A stretch of DNA of 36,251 nt from a virus. How positions within the stretch are numbered: the stretch's first letter is position 1; each line of letters begins with the position of its first letter. Positions 30,093 to 36,251 of this stretch are shown in pieces. The notes beneath the pieces are model-generated. The model was not told the DNA's origin. It saw only the letters and a program-made list of their open reading frames with translations, and searched no databases. Position numbers and translations under genes: made by a program. The DNA lies in IMG/VR virus record IMGVR_UViG_3300021389_002175, positions 1 to 36,251 of that record, one strand, 5' to 3'.

Positions 30093-31184
30093 TTACCATC
30101 CTATTCTTTCCCACGGTACATCTTTGTCGCCAAAGTGTCCGTATACACAATTCTTACTATACTGTGTATAATTAAACATGTCAAATCTTTTAATAATGCC
30201 ATATGGTGTTAGGTCAATATTATTTTTGATAAACTGTTGAATACTTCTATTATGTCCATTGCTATCTACATAGATGCTTGTTGGCTCTTTGACGCCAATA
30301 GCATAGCTTAACTGGATATTACACCAGTCTGCCATATCGTCTGCTACTACATTTTTGGCTAGCCAGCGAGCCATGTAGGCAGCCGATCTATCCACCTTTG
30401 TGGGATCTTTTCCACTAAAAGCGCCGCCGCCGTGAGGAGCAAAACCGCCATAGGTATCGACGATAATCTTTCTTCCGGTAACACCAGCATCACCGTCAGG
30501 TCCACCAATAACAAAGTTACCAGTGGGATTGAGATGCCAAGTAGTATTTTTATCAACTAAGTCTCCAAGTTCTTCCATTGCGGCAAGTTTACACAAGTGT
30601 CGTGCTTCTTCAACATTGCCTTTGGTATGTTGAGTACTTATCACAACTTGATCAATACGTTTGATCACACCGTCACGTCTGGCACCATAGTACTCTACGC
30701 TTACTTGACTTTTAGCATCTGGTCCTAGTATTTTACCACGCTTTGTTTTTAAGTTTTTTAGGATTTCATGGCTATAATGAATAGGTGCTGGCATCATACT
30801 GTCTGTATGATTACAAGCATAGCCAAACATTAGTCCTTGATCTCCTGCACCAAAGTCGTCTGTACCTAGTGCAATGTCTCCACTTTGTGAATGAATCTCA
30901 TTGTAGATACGCAAGTTATCCCAATGAAATCCATCTTGTTCGTAACCAATCTCACAAACTTTATTGCGCACGATTTCTTCAACTTCTTCTTTAGATACGT
31001 TAAAGTTTTTTACTTCGCCCGCCAACGTTACCATGTTGGTGGTTACAAGTGTTTCAATGGCTACACGAGTAGTTTCGTCGCCATTAGCAAGCCCAGCATC
31101 TACTAGTGCATCACTAATTTGATCTGCTACTTTATCTGGATGTCCGTCACTAACACTTTCGCTAGTGAAAATATAGTTATTCAT
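30093..31184 (-). CDS. metK: S-adenosylmethionine synthetase
   Basis: A 363-aa MetK with FTSESVSDGHPDKVADQISD at the start, GAGDQGLMFGYAC (ATP/Met site), GPDAKSQVSVEY and GGGAFSGKDPTKVDRSAAY (the phosphate and metal-binding signature). It makes SAM from ATP and methionine. The chosen ATG at 31184 is two codons inside a TTG and overlaps the end of a short upstream frame. In this genome SAM would feed the five radical SAM enzymes, the SET methyltransferase and QueE. Phage-encoded MetK is unusual but known in some large phages. Confidence 0.96.
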   Translation of the reverse strand: MNNYIFTSESVSDGHPDKVADQISDALVDAGLANGDETTRVAIETLVTTNMVTLAGEVKNFNVSKEEVEEIVRNKVCEIGYEQDGFHWDNLRIYNEIHSQSGDIALGTDDFGAGDQGLMFGYACNHTDSMMPAPIHYSHEILKNLKTKRGKILGPDAKSQVSVEYYGARRDGVIKRIDQVVISTQHTKGNVEEARHLCKLAAMEELGDLVDKNTTWHLNPTGNFVIGGPDGDAGVTGRKIIVDTYGGFAPHGGGAFSGKDPTKVDRSAAYMARWLAKNVVADDMADWCNIQLSYAIGVKEPTSIYVDSNGHNRSIQQFIKNNIDLTPYGIIKRFDMFNYTQYSKNCVYGHFGDKDVPWERIGW

Positions 31185-31259
31185 TACCAACCAGCCTTTC
31201 TGATTTTATCTTGGTCAATTGGTGCTTTCATTGCATTCTCGTGTTGTTTGTTGCGATAT

Positions 31260-32153
31260 CTAAGTTCCCCATGCGTTTCCGAAGAGCGAGATGTGAAGTC
31301 TTGGGGTAAAACGCCAGCCCCTTTCCATACATGCTTCTGCGACATCTTTGACGTTGAGGTTGTACTCTTCCGACCTACCACCGAGAGGCATAAGGTATAC
31401 AGGGCATTCCACGCCGTTGTCACGATACGCTTGAACAGCCCGAGTAACTTCATCGAAGTCATTATTACTAGCGACAACAAACTTGAAATAAATGTCGCTA
31501 CCGTCAACAAGGCTATACTCATGAGCAACATCAGGCAATATAGCAGTTTCCCAAGGTTCTCCTGAAACGCTAAGTTTTGGGGAACAACTCCAAGTAACTT
31601 CAAATCTGTCTTGAGTATTGAGATAGTTGTAGAAATCGTCGTGTAATTTTTGTGTAGTATTTGTTTCAAATGTAACATTCTTTAAATCTTTCATACGTGG
31701 ATGCTCGAACAATTCAATGTACAATCGTTGCCACGCCAACAACGGTTCACCGCCAGTCATAATTAAGTGTATGTCCTGGCCATTGTCCATAGTCCATTTG
31801 CCTTCTGGCGTTAAACTTAACAAGTGTTCCACTACTTCATCTACAGTTGCAAGACGGTTAAAGTCTTTAAACTCGGGATAAATGCTTGCATATGTATCAC
31901 AACCTGTGTGAATAATAGGCAAGTCTTCAAACTTTTCTGTTGTTTCATGTACGCCAGAATCAAGTAACGCTTTTACTTCTGCATTGTATCGCTGACCATC
32001 AGCATGTTGTTGCCAACGGTCTCGCTTTTCATCTGTGCCAAAGTTCATACAACGAAAGTTACAACCAAAAGTACGTAGGAACACACTTGGTACTCCTACG
32101 TATTTACCTTCTCCTTGAACACTGTAAAAAGCTTCACTATATCTAAGTTTCAT
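31260..32153 (-). CDS. queE: 7-carboxy-7-deazaguanine synthase, unusual motif
   Basis: A 297-aa QueE-type radical SAM enzyme. YSVQGEGKYVGVPSVFLR is the family start, the MTGGEPLL motif binds SAM, and the typical C-terminal RLHISLFGNAWGT is intact. The cluster motif is expanded: C31 and C35 (CNFRC) are followed not by xxC but by about 49 residues before C85 in TGCDTYAS, which matches the usual CDTxYA. QueE converts carboxytetrahydropterin to the deazaguanine precursor. With FolE upstream it gives two of the four steps. QueD and QueC are not in the window. Confidence 0.88.
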   Translation of the reverse strand: MKLRYSEAFYSVQGEGKYVGVPSVFLRTFGCNFRCMNFGTDEKRDRWQQHADGQRYNAEVKALLDSGVHETTEKFEDLPIIHTGCDTYASIYPEFKDFNRLATVDEVVEHLLSLTPEGKWTMDNGQDIHLIMTGGEPLLAWQRLYIELFEHPRMKDLKNVTFETNTTQKLHDDFYNYLNTQDRFEVTWSCSPKLSVSGEPWETAILPDVAHEYSLVDGSDIYFKFVVASNNDFDEVTRAVQAYRDNGVECPVYLMPLGGRSEEYNLNVKDVAEACMERGWRFTPRLHISLFGNAWGT

Positions 32154-32349
32154 CTTCTTCCTTCTTTGTTACTTGCCATGCACCGCTTGGTAGTTCTTCC
32201 CAGAGTAATGTATCTCCTTCGTCCCAACCAACTTGATTAAGTGCTTCGGGCGGCAGTTCAATATATAGTTCTTTGTCTTCACCGTTTTCTTGTACAGTAA
32301 CGACCCAATTATTATTATCTATTCTACGATATGGTTCACTCTTTGTCAA
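32143..32349 (-). CDS. AbrB/SpoVT-like small protein
   Basis: A 68-aa protein with a swapped-hairpin AbrB-like pattern: LYIELPPEALNQVGWDEGD, then TLLWEELPSGAWQVTKKEED. AbrB-type domains bind DNA, often as antitoxins or transition regulators, and dimerise. Its only early start is a TTG at 32349 that overlaps the upstream stop by 14 bases. No toxin is seen beside it. It lies directly upstream of queE, overlapping its ATG by 11 bases. Confidence 0.65.
   Translation of the reverse strand: MTKSEPYRRIDNNNWVVTVQENGEDKELYIELPPEALNQVGWDEGDTLLWEELPSGAWQVTKKEEDET
32321..32349 (-). promoter_or_regulatory. Promoter-like element at the AbrB-like start
   Basis: TTGACA (32344-32349, minus strand) and TAGAAT (32321-32326) are 17 bases apart. 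The -35 coincides with the TTG start codon, so the match may be accidental. If real, it would drive queE and metK. Confidence 0.3.
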
Positions 32350-33088
32350 GGTTTTCTTTCCTCTCTTTTAATTCGTCATCATAGTATTCCCATATTTCAT
32401 TCCATTCTGGAGTGTTTTCTTGGGGATGTGGATCTTCCCAACGCTTGTTAAACCATGCTACACTAGCATAGTAACCTTTGCCTCGGGTGTCAGCCCAATC
32501 GTACTCTTGCTCAAGTTCTACTTTGTTATACCACAAACGCTCAATCATTTCGCCATGATCTGTTTCCACAATACTGACAGTAATCAAGTCTTTATCAAAC
32601 TCTTCATCTTCAGCTAGTTCGAGAGTCCAACCACCAAAGTCGCCTTTTTCTGAACTATAAAATACCAGTACAGGTACACTGTCATCTTCTTTGCCATCTG
32701 CTGGTTCTTCTTGTGTATAACATTCTCTACCATACAACTGGTGTGGTTCTATGTCAATGCGTCCTTCCCAAGGGTAGTCCGGCTCACCATGTTCTCCTGC
32801 AGTCATTGGAAATGCCCAAAGCTCTGTACCGTTTGACGTACTCTGATGATGAATGTCTTCAATATCATACCAACTGTTGTAGTAATCCATATCTTCAAGA
32901 ATGTCAGGACTATCAGGATCAAAGCCTTCTTCTTCTCCTGCATCCTCACCTGATTCTAGTGCCATCAGATGATCAAGCAATTCATTTTCATCACGACCTT
33001 GCCAATAAGTAACAAACTCTGGTGTTATAGTACCAATGGTCATTTCACCGCCGTAGTTACTTCCACGTAAAAAATATTTCTTAGTCAT
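32336..33088 (-). CDS. Unknown acidic 250-aa protein
   Basis: A strongly acidic, soluble protein (MTKKYFLRGSNYGGEMTIGT, then EDAGEEEGFDPDSPDILEDM and a Trp/Tyr/Asp-rich middle). No motif is recognised. Such acidic proteins can mimic DNA or block host factors, but nothing here proves it. The frame is open to an ATG 36 bases upstream. The ATG at 33088 overlaps the upstream stop by 8 bases and is preferred. Confidence 0.7.
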   Translation of the reverse strand: MTKKYFLRGSNYGGEMTIGTITPEFVTYWQGRDENELLDHLMALESGEDAGEEEGFDPDSPDILEDMDYYNSWYDIEDIHHQSTSNGTELWAFPMTAGEHGEPDYPWEGRIDIEPHQLYGRECYTQEEPADGKEDDSVPVLVFYSSEKGDFGGWTLELAEDEEFDKDLITVSIVETDHGEMIERLWYNKVELEQEYDWADTRGKGYYASVAWFNKRWEDPHPQENTPEWNEIWEYYDDELKERKENLDKE

Positions 33089-33329
33089 CTTGTTCCGCCT
33101 CCCATTTAGCTTCTTCCCAATCATTAATTAAGTTACTAAATCCAATTTGCATAACACTATACTCATTATGGTTATCTCTAAACGCTTGAACTTCATTCAT
33201 TTGATCTTCTGTTAATTCATCAATCTCATCAATATCAAAAAAATCTCTTACATAATCATAAACATTTTCAGTAATCTCACGTTCATAATTTTCTTCGTAC
33301 TTGTGTATTTTATACCAGTCGAATGACAT
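33081..33329 (-). CDS. Unknown acidic 82-aa protein
   Basis: An acidic helical protein (MSFDWYKIHKYEENYEREI, then FFDIDEIDELTEDQMNEV). The ATG at 33329 is chosen over a GTG at 33356 because an AAGGAG ribosome site lies 7 bases before it. That site is inside the end of the 53-aa gene upstream. No family is recognised. It is coupled to the larger acidic protein's gene downstream. Confidence 0.75.
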   Translation of the reverse strand: MSFDWYKIHKYEENYEREITENVYDYVRDFFDIDEIDELTEDQMNEVQAFRDNHNEYSVMQIGFSNLINDWEEAKWEAEQDD

Positions 33330-33330
33330 A

Positions 33331-33492
33331 TTAATTCTCCTTGGCCTTTTTGCCACGCTTACCTACTTTAAATGTGTACACAATATCATCTGGATCAGTT
33401 CGTGCATGAGGTTCGCATTCTGTTACTTTATTTTCTTTCAACCATTTTTCTATAGCTTCATCATCAGCTACTGTTCTTTCTGCTCTACTCAT
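33331..33492 (-). CDS. 53-aa basic-tailed small protein
   Basis: A short gene filling the space between its neighbours. The ATG at 33492 overlaps the stop of the MW-type gene (ATGA) and has an AAAGGAG ribosome site 8 bases before it. The product begins MSRAERTVADDEAIEKWLKE and ends GKRGKKAKEN, a helical acidic front and a Lys/Gly-rich tail. The function is unknown. The stop lies just before the next gene's ATG, so the pair is coupled. Confidence 0.75.
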   Translation of the reverse strand: MSRAERTVADDEAIEKWLKENKVTECEPHARTDPDDIVYTFKVGKRGKKAKEN

Positions 33493-33671
33493 AAATCTGA
33501 CTCCTTTACACAGATAGTACGTTCATCCGACATGAATGTTGCTTCTAACACTGCCTGTTCAATACTGCATTTCATTTGTGTTTCATATGTTTTATATTGT
33601 GTATATTTTAATTCGCAAATATCAGAATCTGAACTGCACATAACTGCATTAACAACAAATAGTATCCACAT
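33489..33671 (-). CDS. Small membrane or exported protein (MW family)
   Basis: A 60-aa protein beginning MWILFVVNAVM, a short hydrophobic signal-like segment, followed by CSSDSDICELKY with three to four cysteines in all. It starts one base inside the stop of the phosphoribosyltransferase gene (TAATG). It shares its form with the gene at 23483 (MW start, short hydrophobic segment, cysteines), so they are likely paralogues. An in-frame ATG 39 bases upstream would overlap further and is disfavoured. Confidence 0.68.
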   Translation of the reverse strand: MWILFVVNAVMCSSDSDICELKYTQYKTYETQMKCSIEQAVLEATFMSDERTICVKESDL

Positions 33672-34186
33672 TAGTATACTCCCACATTTTCCCAAGGATA
33701 CACTAGCCATACATCCTCGTCTGCTTTGTTAATTTCATGACAAGTGTATGCACAATGCTCTGTGAATTCACTGGCTAGGTTGTCTGTTAGTGTAGCAAAG
33801 CGAACATTGTTGTTCCATACATTTTGCCATTTGTCATCATTGGGCAAACATCCTGCTTGCCAGTCTTTCATAATCCAGTTAAATGTAGCACCGGTATCGT
33901 TAATGTCATCTACAATAAGAATGTTCATTGGTTCTTTATTGTAACCAAATGCATCTTCTGCCATCCAACAGTTGCTTTCACTTTCACTAGTATCATCACG
34001 TAAACTTACTTTGAGTGCTTCACAACGAATGCCTGTCATGTTACTAATAATAGTAGCAGGTACATTCCCTCCACGAGTAAGTCCTACAATGTAATCAGGA
34101 CGCCAATTGTCTGTATACATTTGATTTACAATGCTGACACACATACGTTCAATGTCAGCCCAACTATAATAATGTTTCTTAATCAT
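33671..34186 (-). CDS. Phosphoribosyltransferase
   Basis: A 171-aa type I phosphoribosyltransferase. NILIVDDINDTGATF is the PRPP-binding motif, YIVGLTRGGNVPATII the N-terminal loop region, and WLVYPWE the closing hood strand of the xanthine/hypoxanthine-guanine type. It would link a base, or possibly a modified purine, to PRPP for salvage. It sits between folE and the MW-type gene. With FolE and QueE nearby, a role with a deazaguanine base is possible but unproven. Confidence 0.85.
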   Translation of the reverse strand: MIKKHYYSWADIERMCVSIVNQMYTDNWRPDYIVGLTRGGNVPATIISNMTGIRCEALKVSLRDDTSESESNCWMAEDAFGYNKEPMNILIVDDINDTGATFNWIMKDWQAGCLPNDDKWQNVWNNNVRFATLTDNLASEFTEHCAYTCHEINKADEDVWLVYPWENVGVY

Positions 34187-34879
34187 CTATCTACCCTGTG
34201 CAAATGACTGTTGCAATTTAATATTGTCCATAAACTCTTTCTTACAAGCTGGATCGTTATGGAAACTACCTTTGAGTACAGTTGTTTGTGTTAAACTACT
34301 GTTTGCCATAATGCCTCTATTCTCACAACAACCATGTGTTGCTTGGATATAAACACCGACGTCTGTACTACCAGTTGCTGACATAATTTCTCTAGCAATA
34401 TCCATTGCTAGTTCTTCTTGTAGAGTGCCTCTACGTGCACACCATTGTGCAAGTCTTGTATACTTGCTGAGACCAATAAGTGTGTCTGCGGCGATAATAC
34501 CTATATAGGCTACACCGCTTACTGGTTGGTGGTGGTGTGAACACATACTTTTAAGTTCACTACGTACAACTAACATGCCGTCGTAACGATCATTTGTATG
34601 GTTAGGAAATGCAGTTGCATTTGGCTTTGATTCATAACGTCCAGCCATTAGCTCATTGTAATACATCTTGGCAAGACGTCTTGCTGTATCTATACTATTG
34701 GGATCAGTTTTTCGATCAATTACTAGTGCATCTAATACACTTTCAAAGGCTACAGTTGCCTCATCAATTAACTGTTCCTTATCACCTTCTTGCAAAAAAT
34801 CACTAATGTTGTCTCCTGCCCAATAACGTACACCAGCTTCATCTATTCTGGATTTAATAAGTTCGGAAGTCTTTGTCAT
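34187..34879 (-). CDS. folE: GTP cyclohydrolase I
   Basis: A 230-aa FolE. MCSHHHQPVSGVAYIGI holds the zinc Cys and His residues, LSKYTRLAQWCARRGTLQE the substrate loop, and ATHGCCENRGIM the second zinc cysteine and catalytic region. It opens GTP to dihydroneopterin triphosphate, the first step to folates and to 7-deazaguanines. It directly abuts the phosphoribosyltransferase gene. With QueE it supports a deazaguanine pathway, and with ThyA and DHFR it could also feed folate. Confidence 0.95.
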   Translation of the reverse strand: MTKTSELIKSRIDEAGVRYWAGDNISDFLQEGDKEQLIDEATVAFESVLDALVIDRKTDPNSIDTARRLAKMYYNELMAGRYESKPNATAFPNHTNDRYDGMLVVRSELKSMCSHHHQPVSGVAYIGIIAADTLIGLSKYTRLAQWCARRGTLQEELAMDIAREIMSATGSTDVGVYIQATHGCCENRGIMANSSLTQTTVLKGSFHNDPACKKEFMDNIKLQQSFAQGR

Positions 34880-34882
34880 ATA

Positions 34883-35950
34883 CTATGTTCCTTTTAATAT
34901 GTTGTCTATCATAACACTACTATTTAGATAATCTCTAATAAGAATATTACGCTGTTTGGCCAATACGTCTTGGTATTTGTCAAACATGTTTAATTTTTCC
35001 TGTATAAAGCCCATTAGTTCTGCTTTGTGTTCACGATATGCATCTTCACTTTCAGTCCACTCACTTGGATATTTGAACTCTGGCAAATACATCTCTGCAT
35101 AACTGCAACGATCTGGCAAAATAGGAATTGCTCCTGTTAATACTGCCTCCATTACACTAATGCCTAAGTTTTCATGAAGGGCACAACTAAAGATAGCTTT
35201 GCATTTACCCATTGTAGCATAATATTCAGCTTTGTCAAGGTTCATTTTCTGTGTGATAATCATATCGTATTCAGTAGCTAAGTCTTCTGCAATTTCAGGT
35301 TGCTTATCTGCATTATAACGATGTGGCCACATAATAGCATTTGTCTTTGGTGTGTCTTGATAATTTATTAGTCCATTAACAATAAGCTCATGAGGTTGTC
35401 CACTGCGTATTGCTTTATTATGATCGCCTTGTGGGATATTTAAATTACGCAAAAACATGTCTTTATGAAAGTCAGTAGCGTAATAATTATAATCACTAGC
35501 ATGATACCAACTCTTCTCAACATGATTAGGCCACTTTGGTTGCATTTTGTATCCCAATATATCACTAGGATCATATGCACCTGCATGCCAAATACTGTGT
35601 ATTTCTACTGGAATTTCTAGCAAGTCACTCATATATTTGATAGGTGTAATAATAAAGTTCCAAGCATCAGTTATCAGAAACTTATCGCCTGCACGAACTT
35701 TACCGTTACTAAAGAGCTTACTTACTTCTGCTGTTTGTGTTGCTTTATAAACGTTAGTTGCACCAAAGTCAAGGAACGCACCTTCTGTTCTCACGTCAGG
35801 TTTAAAGTCTTCTCCATCAATAGTTACTACACGATAATCCAAATTATGTTCAGATATCTGATTCTGTAATACTAGTGGAATATTATCATACCATTGCTTT
35901 GTATAACGTTGGTCAATAGGTTCAATTGGTATAATATAAATTGTATTCAT
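34883..35950 (-). CDS. GT-B glycosyltransferase
   Basis: A 355-aa glycosyltransferase of GT-B/GT4 look. The C-terminal donor site reads CALHENLGISVMEAVLTGA (E-x7-E type) then IPILPDRCSYAEM. The N-terminal half has SIWHAGAYDPSDIL and NYYATDFHKDMF typical of such folds. It would transfer a nucleotide-activated sugar to DNA, protein or surface glycan. It lies between folE and a cupin gene, and the acceptor cannot be read. The start overlaps the cupin's stop by one base (TAATG). Confidence 0.82.
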   Translation of the reverse strand: MNTIYIIPIEPIDQRYTKQWYDNIPLVLQNQISEHNLDYRVVTIDGEDFKPDVRTEGAFLDFGATNVYKATQTAEVSKLFSNGKVRAGDKFLITDAWNFIITPIKYMSDLLEIPVEIHSIWHAGAYDPSDILGYKMQPKWPNHVEKSWYHASDYNYYATDFHKDMFLRNLNIPQGDHNKAIRSGQPHELIVNGLINYQDTPKTNAIMWPHRYNADKQPEIAEDLATEYDMIITQKMNLDKAEYYATMGKCKAIFSCALHENLGISVMEAVLTGAIPILPDRCSYAEMYLPEFKYPSEWTESEDAYREHKAELMGFIQEKLNMFDKYQDVLAKQRNILIRDYLNSSVMIDNILKGT

Positions 35951-36251
35951 TAATCTCTTCTTTCAATATCATCTTCACTTAGTTCACTACCCATCCACAC
36001 TTCAATTACTTTTGCTGTTGTGTTTCCGACATTTGTTGCTTTGTGCCAAGTATGTACTGGAATGTCAATACTTTGTCCTGATGTATATACTATACTTGAT
36101 TTGTCGCCATTGTCAAACTCTAAATCCATACGTATCTTACCTTCAACAACATGCCAGTGTTCACTGCGTATAAAGTGACGTTGATCACTAAGTGGAGTTT
36201 CAGTACCAAATGCGAGTTCTTTAACTGCCCAACCTGGTCCATTATGTAATA
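35950..36251 (-). CDS. Sugar-phosphate isomerase-type cupin, partial
   Basis: The 3' end of a gene that runs off the right edge (about 99 codons seen). The product reads like the C-terminal cupin of mannose-6-phosphate isomerase/GDP-mannose pyrophosphorylase type II: GPGWAVKELAF, LSDQRHFIRSEHWHVVEG (metal-binding His/Glu), IDIPVHTWHKATN and VIEVWMGSELSEDDIERRD. It may make or convert a sugar phosphate for the glycosyltransferase next to it. The N-terminal part is missing, so a stand-alone cupin cannot be excluded. Confidence 0.82.
   Translation of the reverse strand, partial: LHNGPGWAVKELAFGTETPLSDQRHFIRSEHWHVVEGKIRMDLEFDNGDKSSIVYTSGQSIDIPVHTWHKATNVGNTTAKVIEVWMGSELSEDDIERRD

Noticed and set aside
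31184-31231. 15-codon frame (MKAPIDQDKIRKAGW) ending on the metK ATG
   Set aside because: It has TAATG coupling to metK, but there is no ribosome site, it is very short, and no start explains the rest of the 75-base gap. It is too weak to call a gene.
31184-31678. Long minus-strand frame antiparallel in phase to queE
   Set aside because: It lies inside the queE gene in another frame, has no recognisable motif, and queE has clear family motifs throughout. It is a shadow frame.
1-36251. Bacterial chromosome origin instead of phage
   Set aside because: Metabolic genes alone would fit a bacterium. However, the packing, RNase H type, small unknowns, late-type promoter boxes and lack of any ribosomal, tRNA or housekeeping genes favour a phage. 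No structural phage gene is in view, so the point is not fully settled.
1-36251. tRNA genes, CRISPR arrays, insertion sequences and attachment sites
   Set aside because: No cloverleaf, regularly spaced repeat, transposase or flanking direct repeat was seen. The gaps between genes are mostly under 60 bases, the largest being 168 bases (22339-22506), so there is little room for them.

Overview
The window looks like part of the genome of a tailed phage of the marine T4-like kind (relatives of cyanophage and pelagiphage myoviruses). The sequence is AT-rich and very tightly packed, with mostly ATGA or TAATG start/stop overlaps. It combines a T4 RNase H-type 5'-3' exonuclease, ThyA, DHFR, FolE, QueE, MetK, a phage-type SH3-fold protein, a MoxR/VWA pair, T4-late-like TATAAATA elements and many small conserved-looking unknowns. 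No structural, packaging or polymerase genes lie inside the window, and I saw no tRNA, rRNA, CRISPR array, IS element or integrase. Lineage and host are inferences. Every family assignment was made by reading motifs, with no database search.

Layout. (1) 1-10157, + strand: a terminator, then a run of overlapping genes with five radical SAM enzymes (one split from its C-terminal cluster domain), an SDR-like protein, a KdsB-like CMP-sugar synthetase, an SGNH hydrolase, a ParB-like unknown, three Fe(II)/2OG-type oxygenases and a 98-aa unknown behind a late-type promoter. (2) 10134-16400, - strand, convergent with the first block: a TauD-like protein, three small tandem oxygenase-like proteins, a SET-domain methyltransferase, two membrane fatty acid desaturases, an Asp/Asn hydroxylase-like protein, a GNAT-like unknown and a very short PLP-enzyme-like protein. 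(3) 16397-17736: thyA and folA. (4) 17711-26718: small unknowns, the VWA/metallopeptidase and MoxR ATPase genes, RNase H, and one lone + strand two-helix membrane protein at 22507. Three near-consensus sigma70-type promoters with 17-base spacers drive short transcripts here. (5) 26718-30089: an unknown, NeuB-SAF-cupin, NeuA-like and a small unknown. (6) 30093-36251: metK, queE, an AbrB-like protein, acidic unknowns, a phosphoribosyltransferase, folE, a glycosyltransferase and the end of a sugar-isomerase-type cupin.

How it may fit together. Blocks 1 and 2 form a dense island of iron-dependent redox enzymes: five radical SAM, about eight non-heme Fe/2OG-like and two di-iron desaturases in about 16 kb. 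MetK could supply S-adenosylmethionine for the radical SAM and SET enzymes. KdsB-like, NeuA/NeuB, SGNH, glycosyltransferase and cupin genes point to surface glycan or acidic-sugar chemistry. FolE and QueE are two steps toward 7-deazaguanine, and FolE, ThyA and DHFR serve folate and thymidylate. The substrate of the redox island is unknown and is the most interesting open question.
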